The notes below the pieces were generated by a model. That model saw nothing but the letters and a program-made list of their open reading frames with translations, searched no databases and had not been told where the DNA came from. A stretch of 40,574 nt of DNA, from contig CACRSC010000004.1 of the NCBI GenBank assembly GCA_902651635.1, forward strand, positions 863,646 to 904,219, written 5' to 3'. The stretch is from Mastigamoeba balamuthi (taxonomy: Eukaryota; Evosea; Mastigamoebida; Mastigamoebidae). Below, one piece after another: positions 12,201-22,776 of this stretch (within the stretch, counting starts at the first letter, position 1; every line of letters begins with the position of its first letter). Made by a program: the position numbers and the translations under genes.

Positions 12201-15200
12201 AGAGGATCCGTTTCATAGTCCTCGCCGAGCACGACTTCCACATGAACACGGGGCCGTCAAAGTAGATCGACAGCACGCTGCGGAGTGCATTGTGAAACTT
12301 GGTACGCCAAATAGAACGGTGGGTTCGTGCTCGTACAGGTCTTTGCACTCCTTCAAGTAGGCCAGCGAGGCCTCCTTCTCCCCCTGTAGAATGCGGAGCT
12401 CTGCCATGCTCAAGAGGCACGAAGGAAGCAGCGGCAGGTAACACGTGTCGCTCGCGATGTCCATGGCCAGAGTTGCCGGGCTCTCGATCACGTCGGTAGA
12501 GAGCACAAACTCTTTCGGCGCCGGCGAGGGGGCTGGCGACGATCCCTTGGGGGCCGGCGCCACGATGGGAGAAGGCTCGAAGGTCGGCATGCGGGCGACG
12601 TCGTCGTATGTCAACTTGAGCAGCGTGGACGCGGGCAGCACGTACTGCAGCATGACCTCGGACATTCTCGCCATGACCTTGGCTATCCTGATGTCGTCGC
12701 CGAGCGTCAGGAAGCACTGGTAGGCCTTCTTGAAGCTCGCAATGGCCTCCTGCAACAGGTCGCCGTACGACGAGAACGTGTGCGGCACGCAGCACTGCAG
12801 CGCGCGTAGTGGGGTGTCTGTGGGCGTGTCCTTGAGGGTGGACGGGAACTGAATCTTGCTGCTCCTCTGGCAGAAGAGCTGCAGGATCTTGGCTCGCCTG
12901 TAGATCAGGGACCCTCTCATCACCAGCTGGCTGATGGGGCTGCGAAGGGGGAGTTACTACCAAAGGTAGGCGAGGCTTGCTTTCGCACCACACGGTGATG
13001 GCGCAGTCGATCAGGTAGAAGGCCTCGGTAAGGCGCTTGGCGTTGACGAAGTTCCTCGACATGCACACGCACTGCTCGATGAGGACGTCTTGCCGCAGGG
13101 TCGACGACTCCGTCAGATCAGAGGCGCCTGGTCCCGCTACTCATTTAGTCGGTTAAAACAGAACGGGTACAGTACGTACTGTTCTTCCTGCGCGCGGCAA
13201 CGGGGGTGGTGTCGTTCCGGTCAAGGTTCGACGAGAACAGGGCGCCCTTGCAGTCGTTGAACCAGCACTTCTTCGAGTACGCCTGTGAAGAGAGTGTCGG
13301 TTAATGTGGACAGGGTAGCTAGGGGCGAACCTGAGCGAGCAACGCGAGAGCAGCCTGCTTCTTTGTCTTCCGCGGGACCATGATGTTGATCGCCTGGTGA
13401 GCAAGGGTATTAAGAGACAAAGCAAGACAACCGTGGAGGGCAAGGTGGTGCAAACTAACTTCGAGTGTCTCAATGCCGCGCTCAAGGTAGAAGCTGTGAA
13501 GCTGAAGCTGGGCCAGGCGTTGCTCCATCGAGATGAATTGCGGGTCCACCGGCAGCGAGTCCGTAAACGTCCTGGGCTTGCTGCCAGTGCCGGTGAGCCC
13601 CCGTCCGCTAGGCGTAGTTGCCGCGCACCTCTCGCTCAGCACTCGCAAGACCCTTGTGAGCACAAGCTCGGCCTCTGCAAAGTCCCCTCGGTCTTGGTGG
13701 AGGTCGGCAAGGACGTTGGAGACGAAGACGATCTCGTTTATCTTGACCTCGGAGAGGTAGTGGCTCATGATCTCGTCGTAAATTGCGATGCTCCGGTCGA
13801 CGTCGTTGTTCTCGTGTGCGACCTCTGCTAGCCGTCGCAGGAGCGAGAAGTGGTCCTTGTTCCTCTTGAGGATGTCGGCGCACAGGATTGCTGCCTCCCA
13901 GCTGCACACGGCGTACTGGTACTTGCTGTTGTGCAGCAGGACCTCGCCATACTGCTTCAGAGCAGTGACACCCATGCTCGAGATGATCAGGGGGAACCCC
14001 CTCCTCTCTGTGCGTGGCTCGTCTAAGGCCAACACATGGGTACCAGGCAGACGTACCTTGTGTGACTTTGTCGATGATGAACAGCGTCTCAAACAGCATT
14101 TTCTCGGCCATCGACCAGTCGCCCAGCGTTATGCGAGCCATCGCTAGCGCATAGCACGCCTTGGCCTGAATGGAGAGTTACGACAAGATAGAGGTCCGGA
14201 TCTGCACCTTGAGCGGCGAGATCGGGATCTTCGGGTAAAGTTCGCAGATCTCCTTGATTCGGGCGTTGTAGTCACCGATCACCTTCACGAGATCGTCTAG
14301 TATAGTCGTTAGCGGACGTAGGTTGTACATATGTGCCGGTTACCTCTCGCGGGGATCTCGAACTCGTTTGCCTTGGAAAGGGAGTACGGGTCGCATTTGG
14401 TGAAGAAGAGATGTGCGTCGACCAGCGCCCGCATTTTGGCGATGAGGTTTCCTTGACTGGGCTGGAAGACAGTGTCAGGGTTATCGTTGGCCAATGACAG
14501 GTCGCACTGCTTTCTTTTCCCCGCTGTCGCGCAGCTTCATGTACGTTGAGACGAACACCCGCAGGGGATCTGGAGAAAAAGGCCCCCACTGGGCTGGTGC
14601 TGTCGACTTCATCGACGACATCATCGAGGACGCATATGCCTCGCTCTGTTTTGCGATGTGTTGGTTTTGAGGGCACTGAGGCAAAGGATGAACCTCGGCG
14701 AGAGCAATGATTGCCGGCATGGAACTCTGGAATACCGAGCAGAGGGTGAGCTCGGCCTGAACCATTCCTAGCCAGTCAGATTGGTGGTCGCTCTTCCAGA
14801 GCTGGCCCGCAATCTCGAGCGCCTCCACACCGGCCTCGGACAGAGCTAGATGAACTTTGTAAGAACGAGAAACGCAAAATGAGGTCACCTCTGGCAAACT
14901 TGTGGTCCCTTGCGCCTTTCTCCAGAGCGTATGGGCTTGAGATATCCGCGAGGAATTTGACTGCGCAGGACCAGCACTCGGCATCGCTCTTCTCGGCCAT
15001 CAACACGCTGCACCTGTCCAGTGTTCGTCGGGCCCACTCGGGGGAGTACTGAGAAAAGTCAGGTCAGGTATGTGGACTCAAAAAGTGTCCTCCCCTCTCA
15101 CCTTAGCCAGTTGCTTGACGGCTTCGGGTTCGGAGGTGTCCTGTCTGAGACGAGAGCGCAGTACCGCACTGAGAGCGGAACCTGGCTCGACGTTCTTCGA

Positions 15201-17263
15201 CACAACCCTCCTGAGCCAATCCTCGAGCTCGTTCTCATGCAGGAACGAGTGTCCCGAGTCCGTCCGAAGAGTGTAGAGGAACGTCGGCGGCGGAAACCTG
15301 ACGAGCTCTATCGGCTTGTTCGCCAACGCATCCAGGACTTTGTGGCGCAGCGGCATCACCTTGGACACGGGGCCCACAGGGCCCAACCCCTCCGTCGTGG
15401 ACAGGCGCTGTGATCGGCAATGAGTGCAAAAGAGCTCCGGAACCCAACGCACGATTGAGAGGACAACTGGTTTCGCCTGCGTGTCAATCCCGAACTCTGC
15501 GTCCCAGTCCTCGTCTTCCGCCTCAGACTGCGTGTGCGACATCGTGTCGCTGCCCGACCCGTGGTGGCCCTGCCCGTGCTCCCCGGGGCTCGAGCCGACG
15601 GGGCTGGTGCAGCTCGGCGATGATGCACGGGGGTCGCCGGTCTTGGGGTGCGCAAAGGACTGCGACGACGACGACCCAGGCCGGTGGCCTCTGGACAGCT
15701 TGAGCGCGGACGTCAGGATCGTGTCGTCGCCCTTGACGAGCCTCGCTGCCCGCTGCGCGTGCGAGGCGCACTTGAACGCTGTGGCCTCCCCGAACGACAG
15801 CGCCCGCAGGCACTTGGAGCACATGGTGCACGCCCTGGCGACGTGCGACCATCGCAGTGACCGGGGGACGCACTTGCGTGTGTGCGAGTGCGCCGACGAG
15901 CACGAGCCCAGGAGCGTATACCGCAGGAACTTTATCGCAAGCGGCAGGGCTGTCGCGGGCGCCTCGTCGGCATACCGCTGTGCAAGCTCGAAGCTGAGCA
16001 CCGCTCTCAGCCACGCCATCTGCCCCCGGTCGTGGCGCTCAGTCGGGCCATGCGGCGCCTGCGGTTCGCTGGGGAGGGAAACCGCACCTCTGGCTGCGTC
16101 GACGGGGGGTTCTCGGGGACAATGTCCGACGCACGCTTGAGGTGGTCAGTCTGCTGGAACACGTCGGTGAGCATCTTGCAGGCGACCGACATGTGGAGTC
16201 CGAGCTGGCCCTCGAAGAACACGTCTAGTGCGAGCGCCAGTCAGTCGCCAGGGCCAGGGCCCCAAAGGCAGCGCTCGTCCTGCGTACCGTCGTGGAAGGG
16301 GTCGACGTCGTCGTTGAGGGACCGGGCGCTGTTGAACGCGCTCAGGGCCTCGGCTGCCTTGTCCTTGAGGAGGAGCTCGACGCCCTTGCGCCACTCGTTG
16401 CGCGCCTGCACCAATCGCGTGTCGCCCCCGACGCCCGCAGCGGCCTCCTCGTCCGCCGACGGCTTAGGGGGCAGCCACGTCGGCAGCGCCTCCAGTATCC
16501 CGAACAGCGACCCGTCCGACGCTGAGGGCATGCGCCCGTGCGCTGGCAATGTAAGGGAGAGAAAAAGCAATTCGCAAGGCCCTCTCCCACCGCTCCCCCA
16601 ACTCTGCGGGGAGAGCAGCGCCTGGCCGGGGCCCTCGGGAAGGGGGTGGCGTACAGTTGGGGATGCAGTTGAGGATGTACTTTAGGTCCGCCACGTCCTT
16701 CTCGACGGGCAGCGCCTTGGGGGCCGTCCCCGTGCCGCTGAGCTTGGGCGGCGCGTCGTCGTCCTCGTCACCGAAATCAAAATCTGCCTCCCAACCGGTC
16801 TCGATCTTGTTGGGGTCCGCCAGTATACCTCTGAGCTTCGTCGGCGCGGCCTCGTCCTGCGCGGCGCGGGCCTGCCGTGAGATGGGAAGGGCGGGGGCGG
16901 GTCCCGGCCTGGCGGTGGGGGCCCCTGTTTGGCGTGTGTGGGGGCGGGGATGTTTCGTACGTCGGTCTCGTGTTCGTCTTCGTCCTCGTCCTCCTCGTCG
17001 CCAAGCTGGTCCGCCTTGATAACGGGCGGGGCGACGGATTTCCTCCTGGGCTGCGGTGGCCCGCCGCCCGTGCCGTGCGATCGCGTCATCGACCGCGTGC
17101 GCTTGAGCGGCGAGGCTGACAGCGGGGTGGCGGGCGACGGGGTGGCGATATCTTGCGTCTTGCTGCGCGGCGCTGCCACGGGCGTCGCGAGGCACAGCTT
17201 CAGGGGCACGGTGCCCGCGCCCTCGATGTTGAACTCCTTGTCCCAGTCCTCGTCGTCTCCCAT
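9252..17263 (-). CDS. Large TPR-rich protein of unknown function with repeated DWDxEF motifs
   Basis: I read this as one gene of about 15 or more exons encoding roughly 2,000 residues, starting MGDDEDWDKEF at 17263 and ending ...NPPTPV at the stop 9252-9254. Continuity is directly visible at several splices; for example the intron 11100-11157 joins DFGLFK to ILPETTIGEL. Three acidic Trp motifs occur in the N-terminal part: EDWDKEFNIEG, GWEADFDFGDEDDD and EDEDWDAEFGID. The middle (about 14.9-12.2 kb) has TPR-like helical hairpins such as RLAEVAHENNDVDRSIAIYDEIM, VLADLHQDRGDFAEAELVLTRVL and EAIASFKKAYQCFLTLGDD. A Ser/Pro/Ala-rich linker (11.4-12.0 kb) precedes a C-terminal conserved-looking region. 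TPR arrays are protein-interaction scaffolds. I do not recognise the family. A split into two genes near 13.1 kb cannot be excluded. Confidence 0.6.
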
Positions 17264-17383
17264 TTGAGTGGGGCAGACCACCGCGCGCGCGGTTGCGAGA
17301 GTTTCTCGAGATTCTTTTTTGGCGCGGGGGCAATCTTTTTGAATTTCCAACGCCAAAGATTGGTATCTCGCCGCCAGACTCAA
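17264..17383. promoter_or_regulatory. Short divergent promoter with E2F-like half-sites
   Basis: Only 120 bp separate the start of the TPR gene (-) from the start of the rhodanese-phosphatase gene (+). TTTTTTGGCGCGGG at 17313-17326 contains the E2F core TTTGGCGC, and CGCCAAAG at 17351-17358 is a second, weaker match in inverse orientation. Confidence 0.45.
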
Positions 17384-18714
17384 ATGGCAGCGGCGGCGAC
17401 GAAGCGCAAGTATGCGCAGCTCGAGATCACGGACCTCTACAACCGGCTTTTCGGGAGCTCCTCGAGCCTCCTCATTCTTGATCTTCGGACCAGCGCTCGT
17501 GAGAGCTCGTTGGGTTGGGGGCGCACTGTGCGGGGGCCTTATAACCCCATCGCAGAGCACGACGCGCTGCACATCAACACAGCCATCGGGATGGACATCG
17601 CTCTGGCGAACCTGGAGGGCCAGCACGACCTCAGCTGCGTCAACGCCCTGGCAAGAGAATGCCTTCGGCAGCAGTCCGCGACCCCTTTTTTTTTGTTTGG
17701 TTTAAAGCGCTATTCCCGCTGAACCGTCGTTTATCGCAGACGGGATAAGCAGCGGTGGGTCATGCGGGAGAATGTGGTGCTCTACGAGGCCTCGGGAAAC
17801 GCCTCGCGCTTGTCGCCTGCTGTCGCTGTCCTCGTGGGGTTCTTAGAGATCGATGCTCGGTGCAAGTCTGTCTGCTACCTCAACGGTGCTGCCCTTACAG
17901 TCCCCCCTCTTGTACCCCCCGCTTGGCTCACGCAGGTGCCTTTCAGGCGGCTTCGAGTCGTGGCACGCCAAGTACCCATTCCTCTGCTCCGCCACACCCG
18001 CGACAGAGCCCTGCCCGCCACGAAGCCAGGGAGAGGACTGCACGGAGACGCAGGCGACCTCTCCCGCCGTCGCCCCGCAGCCCCCGCCGCCTCCGCCCCG
18101 CCGTCTCGGGGTCATCACGAGACGCATCGCAGCAGCCACAGCAACACCCACGGTCGTAATGCCCTGCAGTGACTGTAGCGCGCAAACCTCCACGTGGAAG
18201 GGGCTGTCCTTCCCCTCCGAGATTGTCGAGGGTCAGCCCCCTTTTGCGCAGGCCCAGCGCCTCCTTACACTCCCCTCGGCGTTTCACAGACTTCCTGTTC
18301 CTCGGAGGAGCCGAGAGCGCCTGCGACGAAGTGCTCTCCCTGCTGAGGATCCAGAACGTGATCTGTGCTTGCGCAGAGCGAGACCCGGATCCAATACCAG
18401 GAGTGCGCATCAAGCAGCTTCCTCTGTTGGACCTCGCCGAGTACAACATCACGCAGCATTTCGGTGAGTCCTTGGCGTTCATCTCTGAAGCCGCCTCTGC
18501 TGGGCAGCGCGTACTCGTGCACTGCCAGATGGGAATCAGTCGCTCCGCAGCTTTGGTAATCGCATACCTTATGCAAGACAAGCATATGGACCTGCGCACA
18601 GCGTACCGTCACGTCAAACAGTGCCGGCCCGTTGCATCGCCGAACCCGGGTTTCATGGCAGCGCTGAGCGCTCTTGACATATCGTTGACAAAAAGCGAGA
18701 CACCGAAGTCGTAG
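17384..18714 (+). CDS. Rhodanese-like domain plus dual-specificity phosphatase
   Basis: Five exons (17384-17498, 17556-17673, 17740-17885, 17947-18231, 18290-18714) join in frame to 362 residues. The N-terminal half is a rhodanese/CH2-type fold: SLLILDLRTS, HINTAIGMD, then VVLYEASGNASR and YLNGGFESWHAKYPFLCS. The position normally held by the rhodanese cysteine (VVxYC) is Glu, so this domain is probably regulatory. A Pro-rich linker leads to the phosphatase: FPSEIVEDFLFLGGAESA, the general-acid-region Asp in LLDLAEYN, and the intact signature HCQMGISRS, followed by AYLMQ and the family P-NPGF motif. The layout matches MAP-kinase phosphatases and the human pseudophosphatase STYXL1, but the catalytic Cys and Arg are present. 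Expected role: dephosphorylating a Tyr/Thr-phosphorylated substrate, possibly a MAP kinase. It converges with the F-box gene, 89 bp apart. Confidence 0.9.
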
Positions 18715-18803
18715 TTCGATGAAAACAATTGATATTGGTGGTAGTCGACACACGCACACGAGTTCTTTTGGGAAAGGGGGCCTTTGGCGTGAAAGGTCAG
18801 CCC

Positions 18804-20186
18804 TTACGGAAGAGTGCTGTGGTACTGGCGCAGAAATGGAGAATAGTTCTCCTGTCCTCGGAGGTCGCCTCGGACACTGGGTATCTGCGGCAAGAAGGGG
18901 ACGACTGTGACGATGAGGTAAAGGCCCGCTATCAACGGCGCGAGCCAGCTCACTGGCCACAGCCCTGCAATGGCGAGGAGTGATCGCGAGATTCCGAGGG
19001 CCACAGAACACGGAACCAGAATGCCGTCCTCCGAGTACTCCGGGTGGCACATGACACGAACAGCATCACCCCCGGAAACCGCACGTATGAGAATAGAGAG
19101 TGACTGCTGGAGCACGGCAGCGGCAGAGAGGGCGTAGAAGACTGTCAGCATGGCGGCCCCGAGGTAGTGCACCAGAACGAGCGTGAGCGAGAAGAGCAGA
19201 AACGCACTTAGCCGCTCTAATCGCTCCGAATCGGAGCCAAACGGGACGAACACGGAGAGGATAGCGCCCGGAACAACGAGCAGTGCTGCGGCTCCCATCC
19301 AAGACAGAACGGCGTGCTCGACGACCGGCAGGCAAGAGGCGATGCTTGTAATGACCGACGCGGCAGCCCACGCGGAGCACCACACGAACAGCGCGAAGTA
19401 GAGCCACACTCCACCGGCCTTATACCCCACCAGCGCGTGCCCAACGAGCCCCAGCACCGCGGGGACGAGATGGACGGGCACCGGTGTCTCTGAGCGCACT
19501 AACAACGAGGCGACCATAGTGGCGACCTCCGCGGACAGCATGATGACCCCCGGCAGGTGCGGGTGCGAGAGTGGCCTCCTCGCCTTTGTCCGCGATGCGG
19601 CGCGGAGGAGCAGGACGACCGTGCCCAGCGGGAACATCGCCGACAGGAGCGCGAACAGCGCCCACCACAGCGCGGCGCCCGCGGCTATCGACTGGCTCGA
19701 CGCGCTGGGCGGCGGGCGCCAGCGCCTCCGCACGATGCTCTCGCCTCGCAGCCCTCGCGGGGCCGGCGGCATGTGCGCCTGGCCCGTCTTCAGCGCCACC
19801 GACAGCGACTTTCGCCACAGCCGCGACACCATCGCGCAGGCGCACAGGTCCTCGCGCTTGCGCAGGTGCGAGAAGATGTGCCCGAGGACCGCCGGGTCCG
19901 TCAGCGCCGCCGGGCACTCGCAGCAGTGCATTTCAGGCTCGGAGCGCGGGTGCCACGCGTCGCGCACGAGCACGCCCGGGGAGGCCGCGAGGTGAAGCCA
20001 CGCAGCGAGGAGGTCAGCGGAAGCACGCAGGACGAGCGGGGCGAAGCCGCCGTAGCGGGCCGCCTCGAAAAGGCGATCGCCGGCGTCAGACTGGCGCCAC
20101 CGCTCTGACCGTGCGACCACGGCGCTCCACATGCGTTGTGCGTGTTCGTGAGCACGTGTTTTTGGGGTCAGTGCCCCAGCAGGCAC
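18804..20186 (-). CDS. F-box protein fused to a polytopic membrane domain
   Basis: A single uninterrupted reading frame of up to 460 residues. Residues ~1-80 resemble a helical segment (DRLFEAARYGGFAPLVLRAS). An F-box-like motif follows at about 90-125: LTDPAVLGHIFSHLRKREDL and CACAMVSRLWRKSL. After a basic linker, residues ~170-440 contain about eight to ten hydrophobic segments, among them ALWWALFALLSAMFPLGTVVLLL, GGVWLYFALFVWCSAWAAASVI, LLFSLTLVLVHYLGAAMLTVFYAL and SWLAPLIAGLYLIVTVVPFL. F-boxes bind Skp1 to recruit targets to SCF ubiquitin ligases, so a membrane-anchored SCF receptor is inferred. I do not recognise the membrane domain family. The start could be the second Met (MWSAVV, ~20132). 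The coding region appears intronless, unlike most neighbours. Confidence 0.75.
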   Translation of the reverse strand: MPAGALTPKTRAHEHAQRMWSAVVARSERWRQSDAGDRLFEAARYGGFAPLVLRASADLLAAWLHLAASPGVLVRDAWHPRSEPEMHCCECPAALTDPAVLGHIFSHLRKREDLCACAMVSRLWRKSLSVALKTGQAHMPPAPRGLRGESIVRRRWRPPPSASSQSIAAGAALWWALFALLSAMFPLGTVVLLLRAASRTKARRPLSHPHLPGVIMLSAEVATMVASLLVRSETPVPVHLVPAVLGLVGHALVGYKAGGVWLYFALFVWCSAWAAASVITSIASCLPVVEHAVLSWMGAAALLVVPGAILSVFVPFGSDSERLERLSAFLLFSLTLVLVHYLGAAMLTVFYALSAAAVLQQSLSILIRAVSGGDAVRVMCHPEYSEDGILVPCSVALGISRSLLAIAGLWPVSWLAPLIAGLYLIVTVVPFLPQIPSVRGDLRGQENYSPFLRQYHSTLP

Positions 20187-20850
20187 GTGCGGGTCTGAGC
20201 AACAAAAGAATCGCGGGGATATTCTCGGAAATCTCGGGGATTTGATGATATGGATAATCGACAGTCATCCTGAAATGGGTCTCTTGTCAAATGACCCCAC
20301 GCTCGTTTGTTGGCGGAGATTTCCTGGGCTGGCGGAGATATACTTTGTGTGGCCCGGGCCAACCAAGGACACGTGGCACACTTAAAGTTTGCCCCCCGCC
20401 GTAAACCCCCCCCGCCCTGACACGCGAATGGAGAGCCAGGAGATCGACGCCGACGTCCTCTAGAGCCATTTCCAGGAACCGTGTGTGACGTGGTCGTTCG
20501 CGAGGGACTCGCTCCTTTCCGAATTCCCTTGCCATCCCGGGATGGCTCAACCGATCCCGGGTTTCTCAGCCAGCCCGAGAAGATAAAAGAATCCAAAGTA
20601 CACCTGGCGCCGCACCTGTGATATCTCGGCCCTCCGGCAAGGCCGCCGTCTTCTGACAGGAGATCCAATGTCCCATTTGGATGTTTGATTGAGCCACTGC
20701 CACGTACTCTTTCCACCCTGAGCCTCAGGAAGCTGAAATCGCTTGATACTGCGGGCGCTGTGTCGGCCCGTTGCCCTCGGGAAGTCGGAAGGAGCAGGAT
20801 GACGACATCGATCAGATTCTTCGAGGCCAATCAACAAAAAAGCGCCGCCT
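20187..20850. other. Intergenic, no gene seen
   Basis: This 664-bp region lies between the outward-facing F-box and Bin3 genes and is presumably their shared upstream region. It has lower GC than the neighbouring exons. I see no conserved ORF, RNA gene or clear repeat. Just upstream of the Bin3 start, a short frame ([17 protein letters not shown], about 20798-20848) looks protein-like but has no in-frame ATG. Confidence 0.5.
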
Positions 20851-21987
20851 ATGTCGGACAGCGCTGCCGATTCCCCTGCGCCTGCGCCCGCCTCCGAGCC
20901 AGCGCCTGCCCCAGCTGCGGCGCCGGTGCCCTCGCGCTCGCTCCCCGAAGCGAACGTGCGCCCGTGGCGGAAGCCCGTGGAAGTCACGCCGGCGCGGACG
21001 CGCGACAGGAGCTACACGCACGGCAACTACAACAGGTACTACGGCTACCGGCACGACAACGACAGGCGCGTGTCGTACCTGCGGCGCGAGTGGATCGAGG
21101 GCAAGGACGTCCTCGACATTGGCTGCAACAGCGGCGTCTTCACCGTCGACGTTGGTGCGCTGGTCCTCCCCCCGCGGCTGTACGGAGTGCTGTGCTGCGT
21201 GCGGTCTCTCAGCGCCCCTTCTCTGGCACAGCGATGAGCTTCCACCCGAAGTCCATGCGCGCGATCGACGTGGACGGGCTGCTCATCCGCAAGGCCAAGG
21301 GGTACCTGGAGGCCCGCATGCGGTCGGAGCAGCAGAAGCAGCAGCAGCGGCAGCAGCAGCAGCAGAAGTCACACGACGACAAGGCCAAGGAGGCCGAGGG
21401 CGGCGAGGAGGACGTGGCCGCCGAGCCCCCGCAGAAGAGGCAGTGCGTGGTCGTGAAGGAGCCCGCGAGGCCCAACGTGGTGTTCGAGACGGAGGACTTC
21501 ATGGCGAGCGAGGAGGCCGCGCCCACGTATGACGTTATCCTCTGGTACCAATTGATCGCCCGCCCCCGTCTCCCTCGCGCCAGCGGGTCTAATAAGAGGG
21601 GTACGGGGGTACGCAGCATGAGCGTGACCAAGTGGATCCACCTCAACTTCGGGGACGCCGGCATCCGCAGGATGTTCCGCAAGATGTTCGAGCTCCTCCG
21701 GCCGGGCGGGCTCCTGATCCTCGAGCCGCAGCCGTTCTCGTCGTACAAGCACAAGGCCAAGCAGTATCGCGTGAGAAGACTGCGGGAGTACATTCCGATC
21801 CCGATTTAACTCTGCGCCACTCCCCCCCCAGGAGCTCAAGGCCAAGTACAGCCAGCTCGAGCTGCGCCCGCGAGACTTCGCCGACATTCTCACGTCTCAG
21901 GTGGGGTTCAGCCGCGTCGACGTGCTGCACATGCCCCCCGTCGACAAGGGCTTCGACCGCCCGGTGTTTGCCTACTGGAAGGAGTGA
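20851..21987 (+). CDS. Bin3/MEPCE-type SAM-dependent RNA 5'-phosphate methyltransferase
   Basis: Four exons (20851-21154, 21232-21544, 21617-21770, 21832-21987) join in frame to 308 residues. The family O-methylates the gamma-phosphate of small RNAs (7SK, U6) or the 5' monophosphate of tRNA/pre-miRNA. Visible motifs: NYNRYYGYR near the N-terminus; the SAM-binding motif [19 protein letters not shown] spanning splice 1; the acidic [12 protein letters not shown]; the family signature [14 protein letters not shown] spanning splice 2; and [17 protein letters not shown]. The C-terminus ends [12 protein letters not shown] Gln/Lys/Glu-rich insert (about residues 160-205, from a CAG-rich tract at 21327-21365) separates the SAM-binding half from the DVILCMSVTKW motif. 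The Ala/Pro-rich N-terminus is short compared with metazoan MEPCE. Whether the substrate is 7SK-like or U6 cannot be told. Confidence 0.95.
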
Positions 21988-22776
21988 GCGAGCAGCACCG
22001 CCCGAACTGCTGGCCGTGCGCAGAGCCGGCTTCACACAACGCGGGACGCCCCTCGTACGAACTGTGCACAGAGCCCGCAAGCACGAGGGCGCGCAACAAT
22101 GCTAGGCTGGCCTCGGTAATTCGATGGAGGCCCGAGACACACGTAAGGCGAGCCAACGAGAATAGTATGCCAAGCGGGGGCAGCAGTGGGCTGAAACTTC
22201 TTGCATTAGGTACGCATTGGTGGGTGTGCGTATTTCTACCCTTTTTCCGAGTATTAGATGGGTGGAACCGGGTCGCGGGAAGGGGGATAGGATTCGGTGG
22301 TACTTTAGCGCGTCGCTTAGCACGACGAAACCGCAACGCCGAGCTCCTGCGGAGTCCTGTGTCTGAACGGGAGCATGATCAGCCTGGCACCAGCCTGCGG
22401 GGGAAACAACAAAGGGCACCGGTGAGTGCTTTTCGCCCGCCCATTCTATTATTAGTGTCGGCTGTGCGCACAGCATTGAGAGCCGCCACGGCGGGGGCAG
22501 GCAGCGTCGAGAGCATCACGTGCTGGTTCTGGTGCGACGTGCGCGAGCGCGAGCGTCGCAGCTCGCAGGTATCATCCCGCTCGCAGGCCTGCGGGCGCTG
22601 TTGGAGGTTGTGGCTGTGCTGCTGGTCCATAGTTGTCGCTGTAAGCGGAAAGTAGCGCGTAAACTAAAATTGCTGAATGAAAAGTGCAGGACGTTCGATC
22701 TCGAAGATACGGGGGAGGAAAAATCACAAAATCTGGCCGACCCGAACAGAAGAATCAGCCAACAACGAGAAACGAG
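21988..22776. other. Intergenic, no gene seen
   Basis: This 789-bp region lies between the Bin3 and PSMD9 genes, both on the plus strand. It is of mixed composition and contains only short overlapping frames in several phases with no recognisable motif. I saw no tRNA or repeat. The segment just before 22777 is A-rich and is probably the PSMD9 leader. Confidence 0.5.
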
